The notes beneath the pieces were generated by a model. That model did not search any database. It saw only the letters and a program-made list of their open reading frames with translations, and was not told the origin of the DNA. Shown here piece after piece: positions 1 through 7,084 of a stretch of DNA of 25,656 nucleotides; within the stretch, counting starts at the first letter, position 1, and every line of letters starts with the position of its first letter. Source of the DNA: a virus; the IMG/VR virus record IMGVR_UViG_3300010400_000052, positions 1 through 25,656 of that record; one strand, 5' to 3'. The translations under genes were made by a program, and so were the position numbers.

Positions 1-94
1 CTATGGCAATAACCTTATCATGAAAAGGACTATGCTTAGTAGTTCTGAATAAAAGAACATCGCCTGGCTGTAATTGATCGATTGTAAATTTCAT
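1..94 (-). CDS. Start of a NlpC/P60- or YiiX-like cysteine peptidase/amidase (3' end cut by window edge)
   Basis: Only the first 31 codons are inside the window. The reading begins MKFTIDQLQPGDVLLF and continues to an HSPFHDKVIAI segment. A leading 'LxPGDVLLFR' followed by a His is typical of NlpC/P60 and permuted papain-like (YiiX/YebB-type) peptidases, where phages use such domains in tail-associated wall hydrolases. The catalytic Cys and His cannot be verified because the gene runs out of the window. The ATG overlaps the TAA stop of the upstream gene (TAATG), indicating translational coupling. The family call rests on a short N-terminal motif and is tentative. Confidence 0.5.
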   Translation of the reverse strand, partial: MKFTIDQLQPGDVLLFRTTKHSPFHDKVIAI

Positions 95-705
95 TACACA
101 TAGTACTCTAAAAGTGCATAAACTGATCTTGCTGTTAATGAACTTGATCCTGCAAAAGTTACTCGTAATTTAAATTCTGGTGCTAAAGCCATTGATTCAG
201 GACTAACGAATGGAACCAACATGTTATCTACTAAATAACAACTATCAAGCAACGTAGGAAGAATGAGTGTTTCACCATAATACAAATCTACAGAAACATG
301 ATCATCTGGTTGTGTATTGCCGCAATAAAACTGACCACCTTTAACATAAGTAAGTGATGGAAATGAAACATCAGTGTATGTAGATGTTTGACCAGCAGAA
401 AGCGTTAACTTATATCCCTTCCAATGTTGAACAGTATTGATTGGTTGTGGAGAAGCAGCAGTACGAATTGGACGTCCTGGTCCAGCTTTAATCTCAAGAG
501 GTTTATTATAGGTAGACTTGTAACTGGCTTCAAACTCAGTTACATCAGCTCCACCATTTTTAAGAACACTAATTTCCCAGCAAAGATTAGCTTCAATTGC
601 AAAAACATCATAACGATCAGGTGTTTCAATATATTGAGGAAGAAGAGCTTTCGCAGTAACTAAAGATTTCCACGCAGCCCACGAAGTTACGTTAACATTC
701 TTCAT
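94..705 (-). CDS. Hypothetical virion/tail-region protein, 203 aa
   Basis: I do not recognise a family. The protein is mixed alpha/beta by eye: an N-terminal third with Trp and acidic residues (SWAAWKSLVTAKALL), then a beta-rich, Thr/Ser/Tyr-rich C-terminal half, ending in LLEYYV. There is no signal peptide or membrane segment. It lies directly after the Trp-repeat protein with a one-base gap and overlaps the next gene at TAATG, so it belongs to the same transcription unit of tail or virion accessory proteins. The start is supported by AAGAGG six bases before the ATG. A virion-associated role is inferred from position only. Confidence 0.75.
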   Translation of the reverse strand: MKNVNVTSWAAWKSLVTAKALLPQYIETPDRYDVFAIEANLCWEISVLKNGGADVTEFEASYKSTYNKPLEIKAGPGRPIRTAASPQPINTVQHWKGYKLTLSAGQTSTYTDVSFPSLTYVKGGQFYCGNTQPDDHVSVDLYYGETLILPTLLDSCYLVDNMLVPFVSPESMALAPEFKLRVTFAGSSSLTARSVYALLEYYV

Positions 706-706
706 G

Positions 707-2971
707 TTATACCTCTTGCCACATAATCGTCCAACTTACACTAAAGTTATTGGCTGTAGGATTCCCAGTAATCAATAACGTGTTATTTGGTGCGATTCTG
801 ATTAATCCATTAATATCTGGAGGAGTAGCAACTGGAGTAGTATTTGCTGCAGACATAATATTTAAACTTAGTAAACGTGCACCGTTTGCGCCACCTGTAA
901 CTGTAGGACCTGTAAATGCGGTAGCAACAGCAGTTGCACCACTTCCAATCGATGTCGTAGATTCAGTTTGCCCAGTTCCATCTGCTGATGTAGTTGGGTT
1001 TGAATAAATCCTAATTGTAGCACCATTGTTGTTTGTTGAAACACCATATATAATAATTTTCTTTATGATTAATGTTTTTCCAGATGCGTTTGGATTCTTT
1101 AAGAAAATAGCAGGTGTTTCTGTACCACCGGTTGGTAATGTAAAATCAACTGATGTTGTAAAAACTTGATTTTGAGCTGAGGCATAACCATCAGCTGCTT
1201 GAGTTTGGTTAGTATCTATAGAACGCGTAGCGCTTACAACAGTAGATGTAATAGCGTTACCAGAACCATCAGTTACACCAACTTTAGCAATACCAGCTGC
1301 TGCTGTTGCAACTGCACTACCAGCAATTTGAGTAATGTTTTCAGCCCAAGGTGCACCGCCTTGATTTGCAGTCACTGTACCACTAACTGGTTGAGTTACA
1401 GCAGAACCATCAACCTTAAGAGCATTCGTGCCAGTAACAGTTGCTGAATTGCCACCCTGATTGATTGTCGTTAACCATGGGGTTGTATTTGCTGTATTTC
1501 CTGGTTGTACAGTCCATGTACCAGACTGAGAAACGGGAATAGCTGATTGATCAGATGAAAGAACAACTGGCGTAGAATTAGCCATTGTTTTCTGACCAAG
1601 CGTATTGACTCGAGCTGTAAATGTAGCATCAGCAAGACGAGTAGAAAGAGTAGCCTCAGTTGCAGCGCCTGTAGGAAGCGAGATTGTACCTGAGATATTA
1701 TTGATGTTCCAAGTACCAGATTGTACTGCGGCAACAGAATCTGTACCACTTGCTAAGGTCCATGTTCTACCAATAGACCAAACACCTGATTGTGTAACAG
1801 CAACAGTCCCAGTGATGGTTGTAGAAGCAAGAGAAACAACCCAGGGAGACGTAGACTGAGTAACTGCTACAGTAGCTGGGAAGTTTAAAACATCAACCTG
1901 AACAGCACCTGCTGCATTAGTTAAAATTTTCTGATCTAAAACACCATCATTACCATACACTAAAACGTTATCGGTTGTATGATCTAAATTTACATCGATA
2001 GTCACACCACCAGCTATGTTAACATCTAAAGCTTGTTTAGGACCAATTGTTGTACTAGTTAATGCATTTCCTAAACCATCTCTATTCCATGCTTGCGTAA
2101 GAAACATATTGGAATTAAGATTGTATGTTCTAACAGCATTATTAGCGACAGAACCATTAAATACAATGTTTGCCGTACCTGAATTATAAACAGTAAAACG
2201 AATACGTGCGTGAACAGCACCACCAACGTTAGTGATCCAAGGATCATTATTTAAAGATTCAGTCCAAGAGGTTACAACGAATGGTTTTGCGCCACCAGCA
2301 ACAGCAGTATCAATAACTTCAACTTGATACCACTGACCATCTCCGTATTCAAGTTCCATGATCTGCGTTCCAGACCATGTTCCAGAGGTAGTCCAACCAA
2401 GAGTAGTTAATCCATGACAATCAATAACAACTGTATCAACCAAGCTAGTAAGCGTACCAGTAACAGGAACGTCAGAAGCGGGGGTTGGAGGGATAGGTGT
2501 TTGATTTGATGCAAGTGTAACTGAAACAGAATTTGCCATTGTATTTTGACCCAATGCAAATGGCGTTCCACCTACTGCAGTTAAATTTGTAGCAAAAGTT
2601 GAAGGAAAATTATCAAGACTAACACGGAGTGAACCAGTAGGCGTTAATGATAATGGACTTGTTTGTCCAGTTGCATATGAAGGTGCAGCAGTAGTAACAG
2701 CACCCATAATAAGTGGACCAAATTGACCTGATGTAATTGATCCTTGCTGAAGTAGAATCCCATTAATAGAAGAATCAAGGGCTAATCCACCAGTTGTACC
2801 AATATTAGATGTTAAAGTACCTTGAATCCAAAAAGGATTACTTGAGATACCAGCACCAGCAGTTGAACCAGGAGTAGCATCAATCAGTTTAATTTTCTGA
2901 TAATTCTCTCCACCGCCACCAGTATCGGTTGCGATTGTTGTTCCAGTTCCTTGTGTAATTTGAAAATTCAT
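707..2971 (-). CDS. Large repetitive virion/tail protein with Gln-Ser-Gly-x-Trp repeats, 754 aa
   Basis: A Gly/Thr/Ser/Asn-rich, lysine-poor protein with almost no predicted helix, as expected for a phage tail fibre or virion surface protein. Its middle (about residues 365 to 560) has degenerate repeats of the type V-x-Q-S-G-x-W-x-V, including AVTQSTSPWVVSL, TQSGVWSIG, VQSGTWNI, SQSGTWTVQP and TQPVSGTVTANQGG. The N-terminal segment is Gly-rich (DTGGGGENYQK), and the C-terminal about 170 residues look like a separate beta-sandwich-like domain. Start is supported by AAGGATATAGC before the ATG. One repeat is shared at DNA level with the gene at 3241-3915. Proteins with these repeats are common in tailed phages; the exact structural role is not known here. 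Confidence 0.8.
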   Translation of the reverse strand: MNFQITQGTGTTIATDTGGGGENYQKIKLIDATPGSTAGAGISSNPFWIQGTLTSNIGTTGGLALDSSINGILLQQGSITSGQFGPLIMGAVTTAAPSYATGQTSPLSLTPTGSLRVSLDNFPSTFATNLTAVGGTPFALGQNTMANSVSVTLASNQTPIPPTPASDVPVTGTLTSLVDTVVIDCHGLTTLGWTTSGTWSGTQIMELEYGDGQWYQVEVIDTAVAGGAKPFVVTSWTESLNNDPWITNVGGAVHARIRFTVYNSGTANIVFNGSVANNAVRTYNLNSNMFLTQAWNRDGLGNALTSTTIGPKQALDVNIAGGVTIDVNLDHTTDNVLVYGNDGVLDQKILTNAAGAVQVDVLNFPATVAVTQSTSPWVVSLASTTITGTVAVTQSGVWSIGRTWTLASGTDSVAAVQSGTWNINNISGTISLPTGAATEATLSTRLADATFTARVNTLGQKTMANSTPVVLSSDQSAIPVSQSGTWTVQPGNTANTTPWLTTINQGGNSATVTGTNALKVDGSAVTQPVSGTVTANQGGAPWAENITQIAGSAVATAAAGIAKVGVTDGSGNAITSTVVSATRSIDTNQTQAADGYASAQNQVFTTSVDFTLPTGGTETPAIFLKNPNASGKTLIIKKIIIYGVSTNNNGATIRIYSNPTTSADGTGQTESTTSIGSGATAVATAFTGPTVTGGANGARLLSLNIMSAANTTPVATPPDINGLIRIAPNNTLLITGNPTANNFSVSWTIMWQEV
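1831..1868 (-). repeat. 38-base repeat shared with 3471-3508, copy 1
   Basis: These 38 bases match 3471-3508 with three substitutions. They encode AVTQSTSPWVVSL in the 754-residue protein, while the second copy encodes AVTQATSPWVVSL in the 224-residue protein. The high nucleotide identity suggests recent copying or recombination between tail-region genes. Confidence 0.85.
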
Positions 2972-2980
2972 GCTATATCC

Positions 2981-3238
2981 TTAAGGGTTTAACGGCGTTC
3001 TAACTATTGTCCCTTCATTTGTATAATAAGAAAGCAGATATGTTGCTGCGCCTAAATCACCTGAGTAAGTCAATCCAAGTACACCCATCGCGTCGCCACC
3101 AAGTAAAGTTCCTGTTGCTAAAACCCACGTATCTTCAAAATTAAGAGGAACAGGATCAGAGCTATATTCAGGAATTGTACCTACATCAATGTAATCAAAT
3201 CGAGATGTAAACGGATTAAAAATAATTCGCTTTGGCAT
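2981..3238 (-). CDS. Small virion-region protein, 85 aa
   Basis: The N-terminus PKRIIFNPFTSRFDYID matches a pattern often seen in short phage structural-region proteins (hydrophobic strand, FNP-T, FDYI). The rest is predicted beta strand with Gly and Tyr and no membrane segment or signal peptide. A clear AGGAGTT sits before the ATG. The gene is packed between two repeat-sharing virion proteins (gaps of 9 and 2 bases), suggesting it is co-translated with them and acts in the same particle substructure. No enzymatic motif is visible; function is unknown. Confidence 0.7.
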   Translation of the reverse strand: MPKRIIFNPFTSRFDYIDVGTIPEYSSDPVPLNFEDTWVLATGTLLGGDAMGVLGLTYSGDLGAATYLLSYYTNEGTIVRTPLNP

Positions 3239-3240
3239 AA

Positions 3241-3915
3241 TTAACTCCTAGTAACACTAGTAAGGTTCTGCCCCGAATACACTAACATCAAAGTTGAAAC
3301 TACTGTTCCGCCTGAACCACCAAGCTTAAATACAGCTTGAGTCAAATTGTTTCCAGAATACTGAAGATCAATGTAATCATATACTGAAGGAACCAACGAA
3401 TTAAGCGTTTGAATCCCAGCATTGATTGCAGCTAAATTACCACCGGTCTCTTGAGCAGCATTTGTAGGAAGAGAAACAACCCAAGGAGATGTAGCCTGAG
3501 TAACTGCTAATGTAGGCGTAGTTACATTGACATTTAAAGAAGTACCAGTAGTCCCAATCTCAGCGCCGAGTGAATCTCTTAAATTGACATGAAAGGCGCG
3601 ATACTCTGTGAGACGAACAGCACCTTCTTGACCTGGAGCCAGTGTAGGATTTGTGTCTTGATAAACACCACCCATGGTCTGTTGCAGTGAAGCACCGAAT
3701 GCGAAAGGAGCTTTATCAGGATCACCGATCTGTCCAATGGTAACAGTACCAATTAGGGTTGCAGTAGTTTCAAGTCTTCCCTGTGAATCGATACGAATTG
3801 GAATATACTTATTACTTGGTGTGATACCATAAATAGCTTCAAAGGGAAGTTCATTTCCCATTTCTTCCGTCGATAATGGTGCGCCAAATTGTGGAGCAGG
3901 AAAAAGTCGTCCCAT
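3241..3915 (-). CDS. Virion/tail-region protein with one Trp-type repeat, 224 aa
   Basis: The N-terminal half is a Pro/Gly-rich segment with a putative small domain (IPIRIDSQGRLETTATLIG). The middle contains AVTQATSPWVVSLP, the same repeat unit found in the 754-residue neighbour. The C-terminus has two similar strands, YDYIDLQYSGNNLTQAVFKL and TLMLVYSGQNLTSVTRS, which look like an internal duplication of a beta hairpin. The start is supported by AGGGAATACCT before ATG. It is likely an accessory component of the same tail or surface assembly as its neighbours; this is inference from shared repeats and order. Confidence 0.75.
   Translation of the reverse strand: MGRLFPAPQFGAPLSTEEMGNELPFEAIYGITPSNKYIPIRIDSQGRLETTATLIGTVTIGQIGDPDKAPFAFGASLQQTMGGVYQDTNPTLAPGQEGAVRLTEYRAFHVNLRDSLGAEIGTTGTSLNVNVTTPTLAVTQATSPWVVSLPTNAAQETGGNLAAINAGIQTLNSLVPSVYDYIDLQYSGNNLTQAVFKLGGSGGTVVSTLMLVYSGQNLTSVTRS
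3471..3508 (-). repeat. 38-base repeat shared with 1831-1868, copy 2
   Basis: Second copy of the Trp-repeat-encoding segment (AVTQATSPWVVSL), with three substitutions relative to copy 1, in the neighbouring virion gene. Confidence 0.85.
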
Positions 3916-3935
3916 AGGTATTCCCTAAATAAAGA

Positions 3936-4541
3936 TTAACTATTCTTTATTTGTGTAAGTCGTAGAGTGATATTATTTTGAAGCTGAACTGAAGGGGTTT
4001 TACCTAAAATATCTTTCAATAACTCAAAGTTATCGGAATCTTTTATGAAACGAAGTTTTAAAAACTGAGACAGTCGCTCAAAGTCTTCAAAAGTTTTAAC
4101 CAAAGCTAAATCTGTTATTGGTTCAATTTTTGGAGTAGAAATTGTCTCTACTACCTTCACTTCAGGTAAAATGGTTGCGGCGGGAGATTGTTGCGTTACT
4201 TCTACTTTCTGAGGTTCTAATGGTTTTAAAGGTTGAATCATTTCTGGTCTGTGTATCATTTCTTCTGTAATAAAGTTAGATAATCGAGTAGGTTCTTCTT
4301 TTGCGGGCGATTCATCTTCTTTTATTTCAACGATCCAGCCATTGTCCATGTAACCTTTCAAACTTCCAACTCTTAAACTCTTTCTAACATCCTCAGCATC
4401 CAATAAATCGAGTGGAATTTCTTCACCTTCACGAATCTTAAGGTATGGAGCATATCCGTTATTGAATTTTACAGATAGATCCTGTAAATGCAATTCAATG
4501 CGACACTCTATCGAGTTACGAATTTGTACCTTTAATCTCAT
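3936..4541 (-). CDS. Hypothetical virion-region protein with Pro-rich linker, 201 aa
   Basis: Residues 1 to 75 form a compact domain with a strand-rich start (RLKVQIRNSIECRIELHL) and a segment EDVRKSLRVGSLKGYMDNGWI, of a kind seen in phage head/tail-region proteins in which residues are specified as 'component N of a structural ring or tail'. This resemblance is weak. Residues 76 to 145 are a low-complexity Pro/Glu/Val linker, and the last 50 residues are predicted helical. The start has AAAGGAAAGCT before ATG. It is the first gene after the tRNA cluster. An AT-rich 8-bp inverted repeat (3927-3934 with 3945-3952) overlaps its stop codon. Confidence 0.7.
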   Translation of the reverse strand: MRLKVQIRNSIECRIELHLQDLSVKFNNGYAPYLKIREGEEIPLDLLDAEDVRKSLRVGSLKGYMDNGWIVEIKEDESPAKEEPTRLSNFITEEMIHRPEMIQPLKPLEPQKVEVTQQSPAATILPEVKVVETISTPKIEPITDLALVKTFEDFERLSQFLKLRFIKDSDNFELLKDILGKTPSVQLQNNITLRLTQIKNS

Positions 4542-4575
4542 AGCTTTCCTTTTCTTTTATAACAATTTAAATTAA

Positions 4576-4697
4576 TTGAGTAGACTATACGCTTCTCAGC
4601 ACCACCTGTTAGTACGTTTTACCGTACTCAGAATACCTTTAAGGACTTAGTGTTTGTCCATCCCAGTCACCGACGTATAGACAATGGGTTTACTCAA
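4576..4697 (-). ncRNA. Candidate structured RNA element downstream of tRNA-Met
   Basis: Two long-range helices close this segment: 4576-4582 pairs with 4691-4697 (7 bp), and 4585-4591 pairs with 4674-4680 (7 bp), separated by an asymmetric internal loop of 2 and 10 bases. Inside are a perfect 6-bp hairpin (4611-4616 with 4623-4628, 6-base loop) and a 4-bp stem (4643-4646 with 4656-4659). There is no credible coding frame. It sits 2 bases from the CCA end of tRNA-Met and ends just before the upstream region of the next gene. The strand is assumed from its surroundings. No known family was recognised. Confidence 0.45.
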
Positions 4698-4699
4698 AT

Positions 4700-4775
4700 T
4701 GGTTGCGGATACGGGAGTCGAACGCCGCTATTTCCAGCTTATGAGGCTGGTGTGAATCCGTGTCACTCATCCGCG
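4700..4775 (-). tRNA. tRNA-Met(CAT), initiator-like acceptor end
   Basis: The RNA has acceptor CGCGGAT / ATCCGCA, then A73 and encoded CCA. This leaves position 1 C opposite position 72 A, the mismatch that marks bacterial initiator tRNAs. D stem GTGA/TCAC is perfect, and anticodon arm CCAGC-CTCATAA-GCTGG gives CAT. Oddities: position 8 is G instead of T; the T stem pairs only if one C is bulged (GCGG-C-G against CCCGT); and the anticodon stem lacks the three G-C pairs usual in initiators. It could be a real phage initiator-like tRNA, an Ile(CAT) tRNA read by lysidine, or a decaying gene. The alternative acceptor GCGGATG/TATCCGC would displace CCA and leave a one-base spacer before the D stem. 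Confidence 0.8.
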
Positions 4776-4782
4776 AAATCGT

Positions 4783-4910
4783 CCCTGGTTTTTTAAGCCA
4801 GGGTCTTTTAATTCTACTTCCACGTCAGGCTATGTTCCTTGTCGGGTTTTTCCCTGCACAGCCATAATGCGAGAGCTTAAAGCCCTGCACCCATCGTCGA
4901 AACGAATGGG
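4783..4910 (-). ncRNA. Structured spacer RNA between tRNA-Pro and tRNA-Met
   Basis: Four hairpins fill this spacer: 4890-4910 (CCCA, bulged T, TCGT, loop TTCG, then the complement), 4873-4877 with 4881-4885, 4828-4834 with 4857-4863 enclosing a 3-bp GGG/CCC stem (4844-4846 with 4852-4854), and 4783-4788 with 4798-4803. Two of the stems need a G-U pair that exists only if the minus strand is the RNA; on the plus strand these positions are A-C mismatches. That supports transcription with the tRNAs. There is no T tract after the last hairpin on the minus strand, so it is not a normal terminator. Confidence 0.45.
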
Positions 4911-4931
4911 GGAATAAATTTGTAATCACAG

Positions 4932-5002
4932 TCAGGGATGTTGGAATCGAACCAACTCCACTCAGTTCCAAGCCGAGGACGCAGCCTTTACGCTAACCCC
5001 TG
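4932..5002 (-). tRNA. tRNA-Pro(TGG)
   Basis: Acceptor CAGGGGT pairs with ATCCCTG, with C1-G72 and A73, both characteristic of bacterial tRNA-Pro. The D arm is GCGT/GCGT with G-U closing pairs and a 7-base loop. The anticodon arm is CTCGG-CTTGGAA-CTGAG, giving anticodon TGG. The T arm is GTTGG-TTCGATT-CCAAC. The folded length is 71 nt because of a short D loop and a 4-base variable loop. CCA is not encoded (CTG follows A73), so it must be added by a host nucleotidyltransferase. Confidence 0.9.
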
Positions 5003-5015
5003 GCAATGATTACAA

Positions 5016-5086
5016 AAATCACCCCAAGAATAGCATTGCTGCTTGGTCGCTACGAAGAAAACATACTCTAAGAGTACGGGGGATTT
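5016..5086 (-). ncRNA. Structured spacer RNA between tRNA-Asn and tRNA-Pro
   Basis: A 9-bp helix with one bulged base joins 5016-5025 to 5078-5086. Within it lies a 5-bp hairpin at 5064-5076 (TACTC, loop TAA, GAGTA). A second hairpin, 5024-5028 with 5042-5046 containing a further 3-bp stem 5032-5034 with 5038-5040, shares bases with the closing helix, so the two are alternatives. No coding frame or terminator T tract is present. It is listed because all three longer tRNA spacers show this degree of pairing. Confidence 0.35.
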
Positions 5087-5117
5087 ATTTTACTTTTCTT
5101 CACTATATAAATTTGCT

Positions 5118-5192
5118 TGGCTGTCTCGATAGGACTCGAACCTATAGCCTTGGAGTTAACAGCTCCTTGCTCCACCATTGAGCTACAAGACA
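5118..5192 (-). tRNA. tRNA-Asn(GTT)
   Basis: Acceptor TGTCTTG pairs with CGAGACA (one G-T pair), with discriminator G73 as expected for tRNA-Asn and an encoded CCA. The D arm is GCTC/GAGC. The anticodon arm is AGGAG-CTGTTAA-CTCCA with anticodon GTT, and the T arm is ATAGG-TTCGAGT-CCTAT. All stems are intact apart from one weak pair at the bottom of the anticodon stem. Confidence 0.95.
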
Positions 5193-5215
5193 ACGAAGGA
5201 AACTGATTTGTTCGG

Positions 5216-5288
5216 TGGACCTGACAGGAGTTGAACCTGCAGCCTCGTCCTTGCAAAGGACTTGCTCCCCCAATTGAGCTACAAGCCC
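5216..5288 (-). tRNA. tRNA-Ala(TGC)
   Basis: Acceptor GGGCTTG pairs with CAGGTCC, which places a G-U wobble at positions 3 and 70, the main alanine identity element, and A73 follows. The D arm is GCTC/GAGC with loop AATTGGGG. The anticodon arm is AGTCC-TTTGCAA-GGACG with anticodon TGC (one A-G mismatch at the base of the stem), and the T arm is GCAGG-TTCAACT-CCTGT. The 73-nt fold is standard. CCG, not CCA, follows the discriminator. It is the first RNA after the capsid gene in the transcription direction. Confidence 0.95.
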
Positions 5289-5337
5289 ACGAAACAAACC
5301 AGATATTTATTCTACCACATCTTTATGTTTTTAGTCA

Positions 5338-5362
5338 GTGGCATATTTTTAAGATATGCCAC
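5338..5362 (-). repeat. Perfect 9-bp inverted repeat after the major capsid gene
   Basis: GTGGCATAT (5338-5346) and its exact complement (5354-5362) flank a 7-base loop. It lies 31 bases after the capsid gene stop and 50 bases before tRNA-Ala. Neither strand has a T tract directly after the stem, so it does not look like a standard intrinsic terminator. It could stabilise the 3' end of the capsid mRNA or mark a processing site between mRNA and the tRNA cluster. Confidence 0.6.
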
Positions 5363-5392
5363 CAATAAAAACACTGCAACAGCCACTTCTTA

Positions 5393-6346
5393 TTAGGGAA
5401 GTGTGATTTTGACGATACCTTTAGCGTATCGGATCAAGAATCCGAGGTCTTCCCAGATTGCGAATACGTCCGCCATCTTGTTTACATCCTTCATTGTTTC
5501 GACCGAGAGGTCTGTACGAATTGCCAACACGCCGAGGTAATCGGCTGGAGCCAAGACGAAACAGGCTGTGGAAGGAACAACGACTGATTCTAGGACGTCG
5601 ACGCCCATGATTCCACCTACGCGACCAGCTTTTAGGGCTGTGTCTTGGAAGTTAGGAGCGAAGATTCCGAGACCACCGTTACCGCTTGGAGCATTGTTGA
5701 ACAGCAACAAGTCTCGGCGAGTTAGTGGGTTGATGTATAGCTTGCTGGCAACTAAGAGCTTGGAGCTCAAGGTTACGATTGCGGTAGCCAATGTATACAT
5801 GCTCAATCCTGTTGCACCGTTTGCGATGACAGAAGGATTGTTTGTTGCGGCGGATGTACCTGCCAACGATGCGGCTGGGGTCTGATTTGTTAGACCGGAA
5901 GCAAAGTTGATGAGGTTATAACCACGTGTATCTTCCTGAAGCATGATCGATGCTTTAGCGCGTTCCTGCGTGCGGTTCAAGACGTCATATTTGCGGAAGT
6001 TTGATTCATTCCATCGGATCATAGGACGTGTAGAAATAGGCGACGTTTCTACGCGGATACGATCAGCTAGAACTTCGAGCTGTTGTGGAAGACCTTCGAC
6101 TGAGATGCTTGCTGCTGGAACGTCGACGTCTGCGTCGAACACTGCTTCTTCTCCGAGAGCTAGTTTATAGGTCTGGAAGAGTTGGCGAATGCGACCTTCG
6201 TATAGAAGTTCGCGCTTCAGTGGGCTCAACATCTGTTGTGCAATTTTCTGCAATCCACCTGGTGAATTCATCAAGCGGGTGAGCTTCTGCTCAACTTCTG
6301 CGCTGGAAAGAACTTCAAGGGATGCTTCTTTGTTAATGTCGTTCAT
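5393..6346 (-). CDS. Major capsid protein, HK97-fold type, 317 aa
   Basis: The size, position directly after protease-scaffold and decoration genes, and sequence layout fit a major capsid protein. There is an N-terminal helical arm (EVEQKLTRLMNSPGGLQKI), a region RVETSPISTRPMIRWNESN typical of an E-loop/P-domain entry, then an Ala/Gly-rich central part and a C-terminal A-domain-like stretch (FVLAPADYLGVLAIRTDLSVE). The start has AAAGGAGAACAAT. Residues 6 to 9 read Lys-Glu-Ala-Ser, a possible maturation site that would remove eight residues. Codons are richer in G/C at third positions than in neighbouring genes, as expected for the most highly expressed phage gene. The family assignment is by context and layout, without a database match. 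Confidence 0.85.
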   Translation of the reverse strand: MNDINKEASLEVLSSAEVEQKLTRLMNSPGGLQKIAQQMLSPLKRELLYEGRIRQLFQTYKLALGEEAVFDADVDVPAASISVEGLPQQLEVLADRIRVETSPISTRPMIRWNESNFRKYDVLNRTQERAKASIMLQEDTRGYNLINFASGLTNQTPAASLAGTSAATNNPSVIANGATGLSMYTLATAIVTLSSKLLVASKLYINPLTRRDLLLFNNAPSGNGGLGIFAPNFQDTALKAGRVGGIMGVDVLESVVVPSTACFVLAPADYLGVLAIRTDLSVETMKDVNKMADVFAIWEDLGFLIRYAKGIVKITLP

Positions 6347-6419
6347 ATTGTTCTCCTTTAAAGTACATGTCAGTCTCGCGACCGATCATGCTTACAACTA
6401 GATTTATATCTAATTAAGC

Positions 6420-6896
6420 TTAGATAGAGAGCTTGATTTCCAATTGTGTTGGATTCAATGCAACGTCGAAACTTACGACGTAACCAACGATGACTGTGCT
6501 TGTTGCAGCTGATGTGATCTGACCATCAACGGTGCTCGAAGTATAGACAGGCTGATTGATTGCATATGTTGCTCCACCACGCTCATAGGGATAACCACGA
6601 CCATCGTCGAACAGAACGAAGTCTCCACCGTTGTTGTAGACAGACATAAGTCCACCGCGGTTGAAGTTGGTGTAGTCAAAACCTTGACCTGCTACCTGGC
6701 CACTTGCTGGCTGAAGGGGGAAGAAGATGTTGGATTCGATTGCGAGACCGAAGGGCTGACCTGTGACGTTTGCTGCAACCCATGGAAGCAACTGGCCCGA
6801 TGCGTTGAGCTGTAGTGCGTTTCCACCAACGATATTCCCGGAGGCGATTGGATATGACACGGAACGATTTACTTCTTTTACTTGTCGAATTGCCAT
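6420..6896 (-). CDS. Capsid decoration-like / head-stabilising protein, 158 aa
   Basis: The protein is Gly/Asn/Ala-rich and beta-type. Its opening YPIASGNIVGGNALQLNASG, followed by QPFGLAIES, resembles the beta-barrel start of phage capsid decoration and DUF2190-like head proteins, which are usually encoded just before the major capsid gene. That is the arrangement here, with a 73-base gap to the capsid gene. AAGGAGTTCCAAA precedes ATG. It shares the capsid gene's G/C-richer codon use, suggesting high expression. It is downstream of a promoter-like element (7035-7066) and is the first gene of the capsid transcript. The role as trimeric surface decoration is inferred. Confidence 0.7.
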   Translation of the reverse strand: MAIRQVKEVNRSVSYPIASGNIVGGNALQLNASGQLLPWVAANVTGQPFGLAIESNIFFPLQPASGQVAGQGFDYTNFNRGGLMSVYNNGGDFVLFDDGRGYPYERGGATYAINQPVYTSSTVDGQITSAATSTVIVGYVVSFDVALNPTQLEIKLSI

Positions 6897-6982
6897 TTTG
6901 GAACTCCTTAGTTTTATTTTTTTCTACTACTTTTGGACTCGTCGTGTCGTATCGTCTCTAGTTGTGGATCTTATTTAAAGGT

Positions 6983-7000
6983 CTCACATCATGTTGTGAG
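6983..7000 (-). repeat. 6-bp inverted repeat in the capsid leader region
   Basis: CTCACA (6983-6988) and TGTGAG (6995-7000) enclose a 6-base loop. It lies about 87 bases upstream of the decoration gene start and downstream of the promoter-like element at 7035-7066, so it would be in the 5' leader of the capsid mRNA. There is no T tract on the minus strand, so it is not a terminator. It may be an operator or leader hairpin; function unknown. Confidence 0.4.
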
Positions 7001-7034
7001 AAATCTGTTTCTTTTAAGCTTTTATACGCTTCTT

Positions 7035-7066
7035 ACTTCTTAAAATCTACAATGTTATACTTTCTC
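7035..7066 (-). promoter_or_regulatory. Promoter-like element, third (diverged) copy, before decoration/capsid genes
   Basis: On the minus strand this reads AGAAAGTATAACATTGTAG and then TTTTAAGAAG, aligning with the two near-identical elements at 11802-11841 and 23032-23075 (AAAGTATAATATTT, 5 bases, TTATAATAGGAG). The first half matches almost completely; the second half is diverged. A further TTATAAT lies just upstream (7070-7076). It is placed to drive the decoration and major capsid genes. Confidence 0.45.
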
Positions 7067-7084
7067 ACAATTATAACAAGGTTT

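Noticed and set aside
424-1859. Several plus-strand frames of 79-85 codons opposite the tail-region genes
   Set aside because: They have no ribosome sites, odd composition (Cys/Ser runs or Val/Ala runs) and lie opposite a clear minus-strand gene with typical virion repeats.
5068-5256. A 62-codon minus-strand frame across the tRNA-Asn and tRNA-Ala genes
   Set aside because: It is made of tRNA sequence; the phrase RFNSC / SSPIE is the usual translation of tRNA T arms.
5338-5362. Inverted repeat after the capsid gene as an intrinsic terminator
   Set aside because: No T tract follows the stem on either strand; kept only as an inverted repeat.
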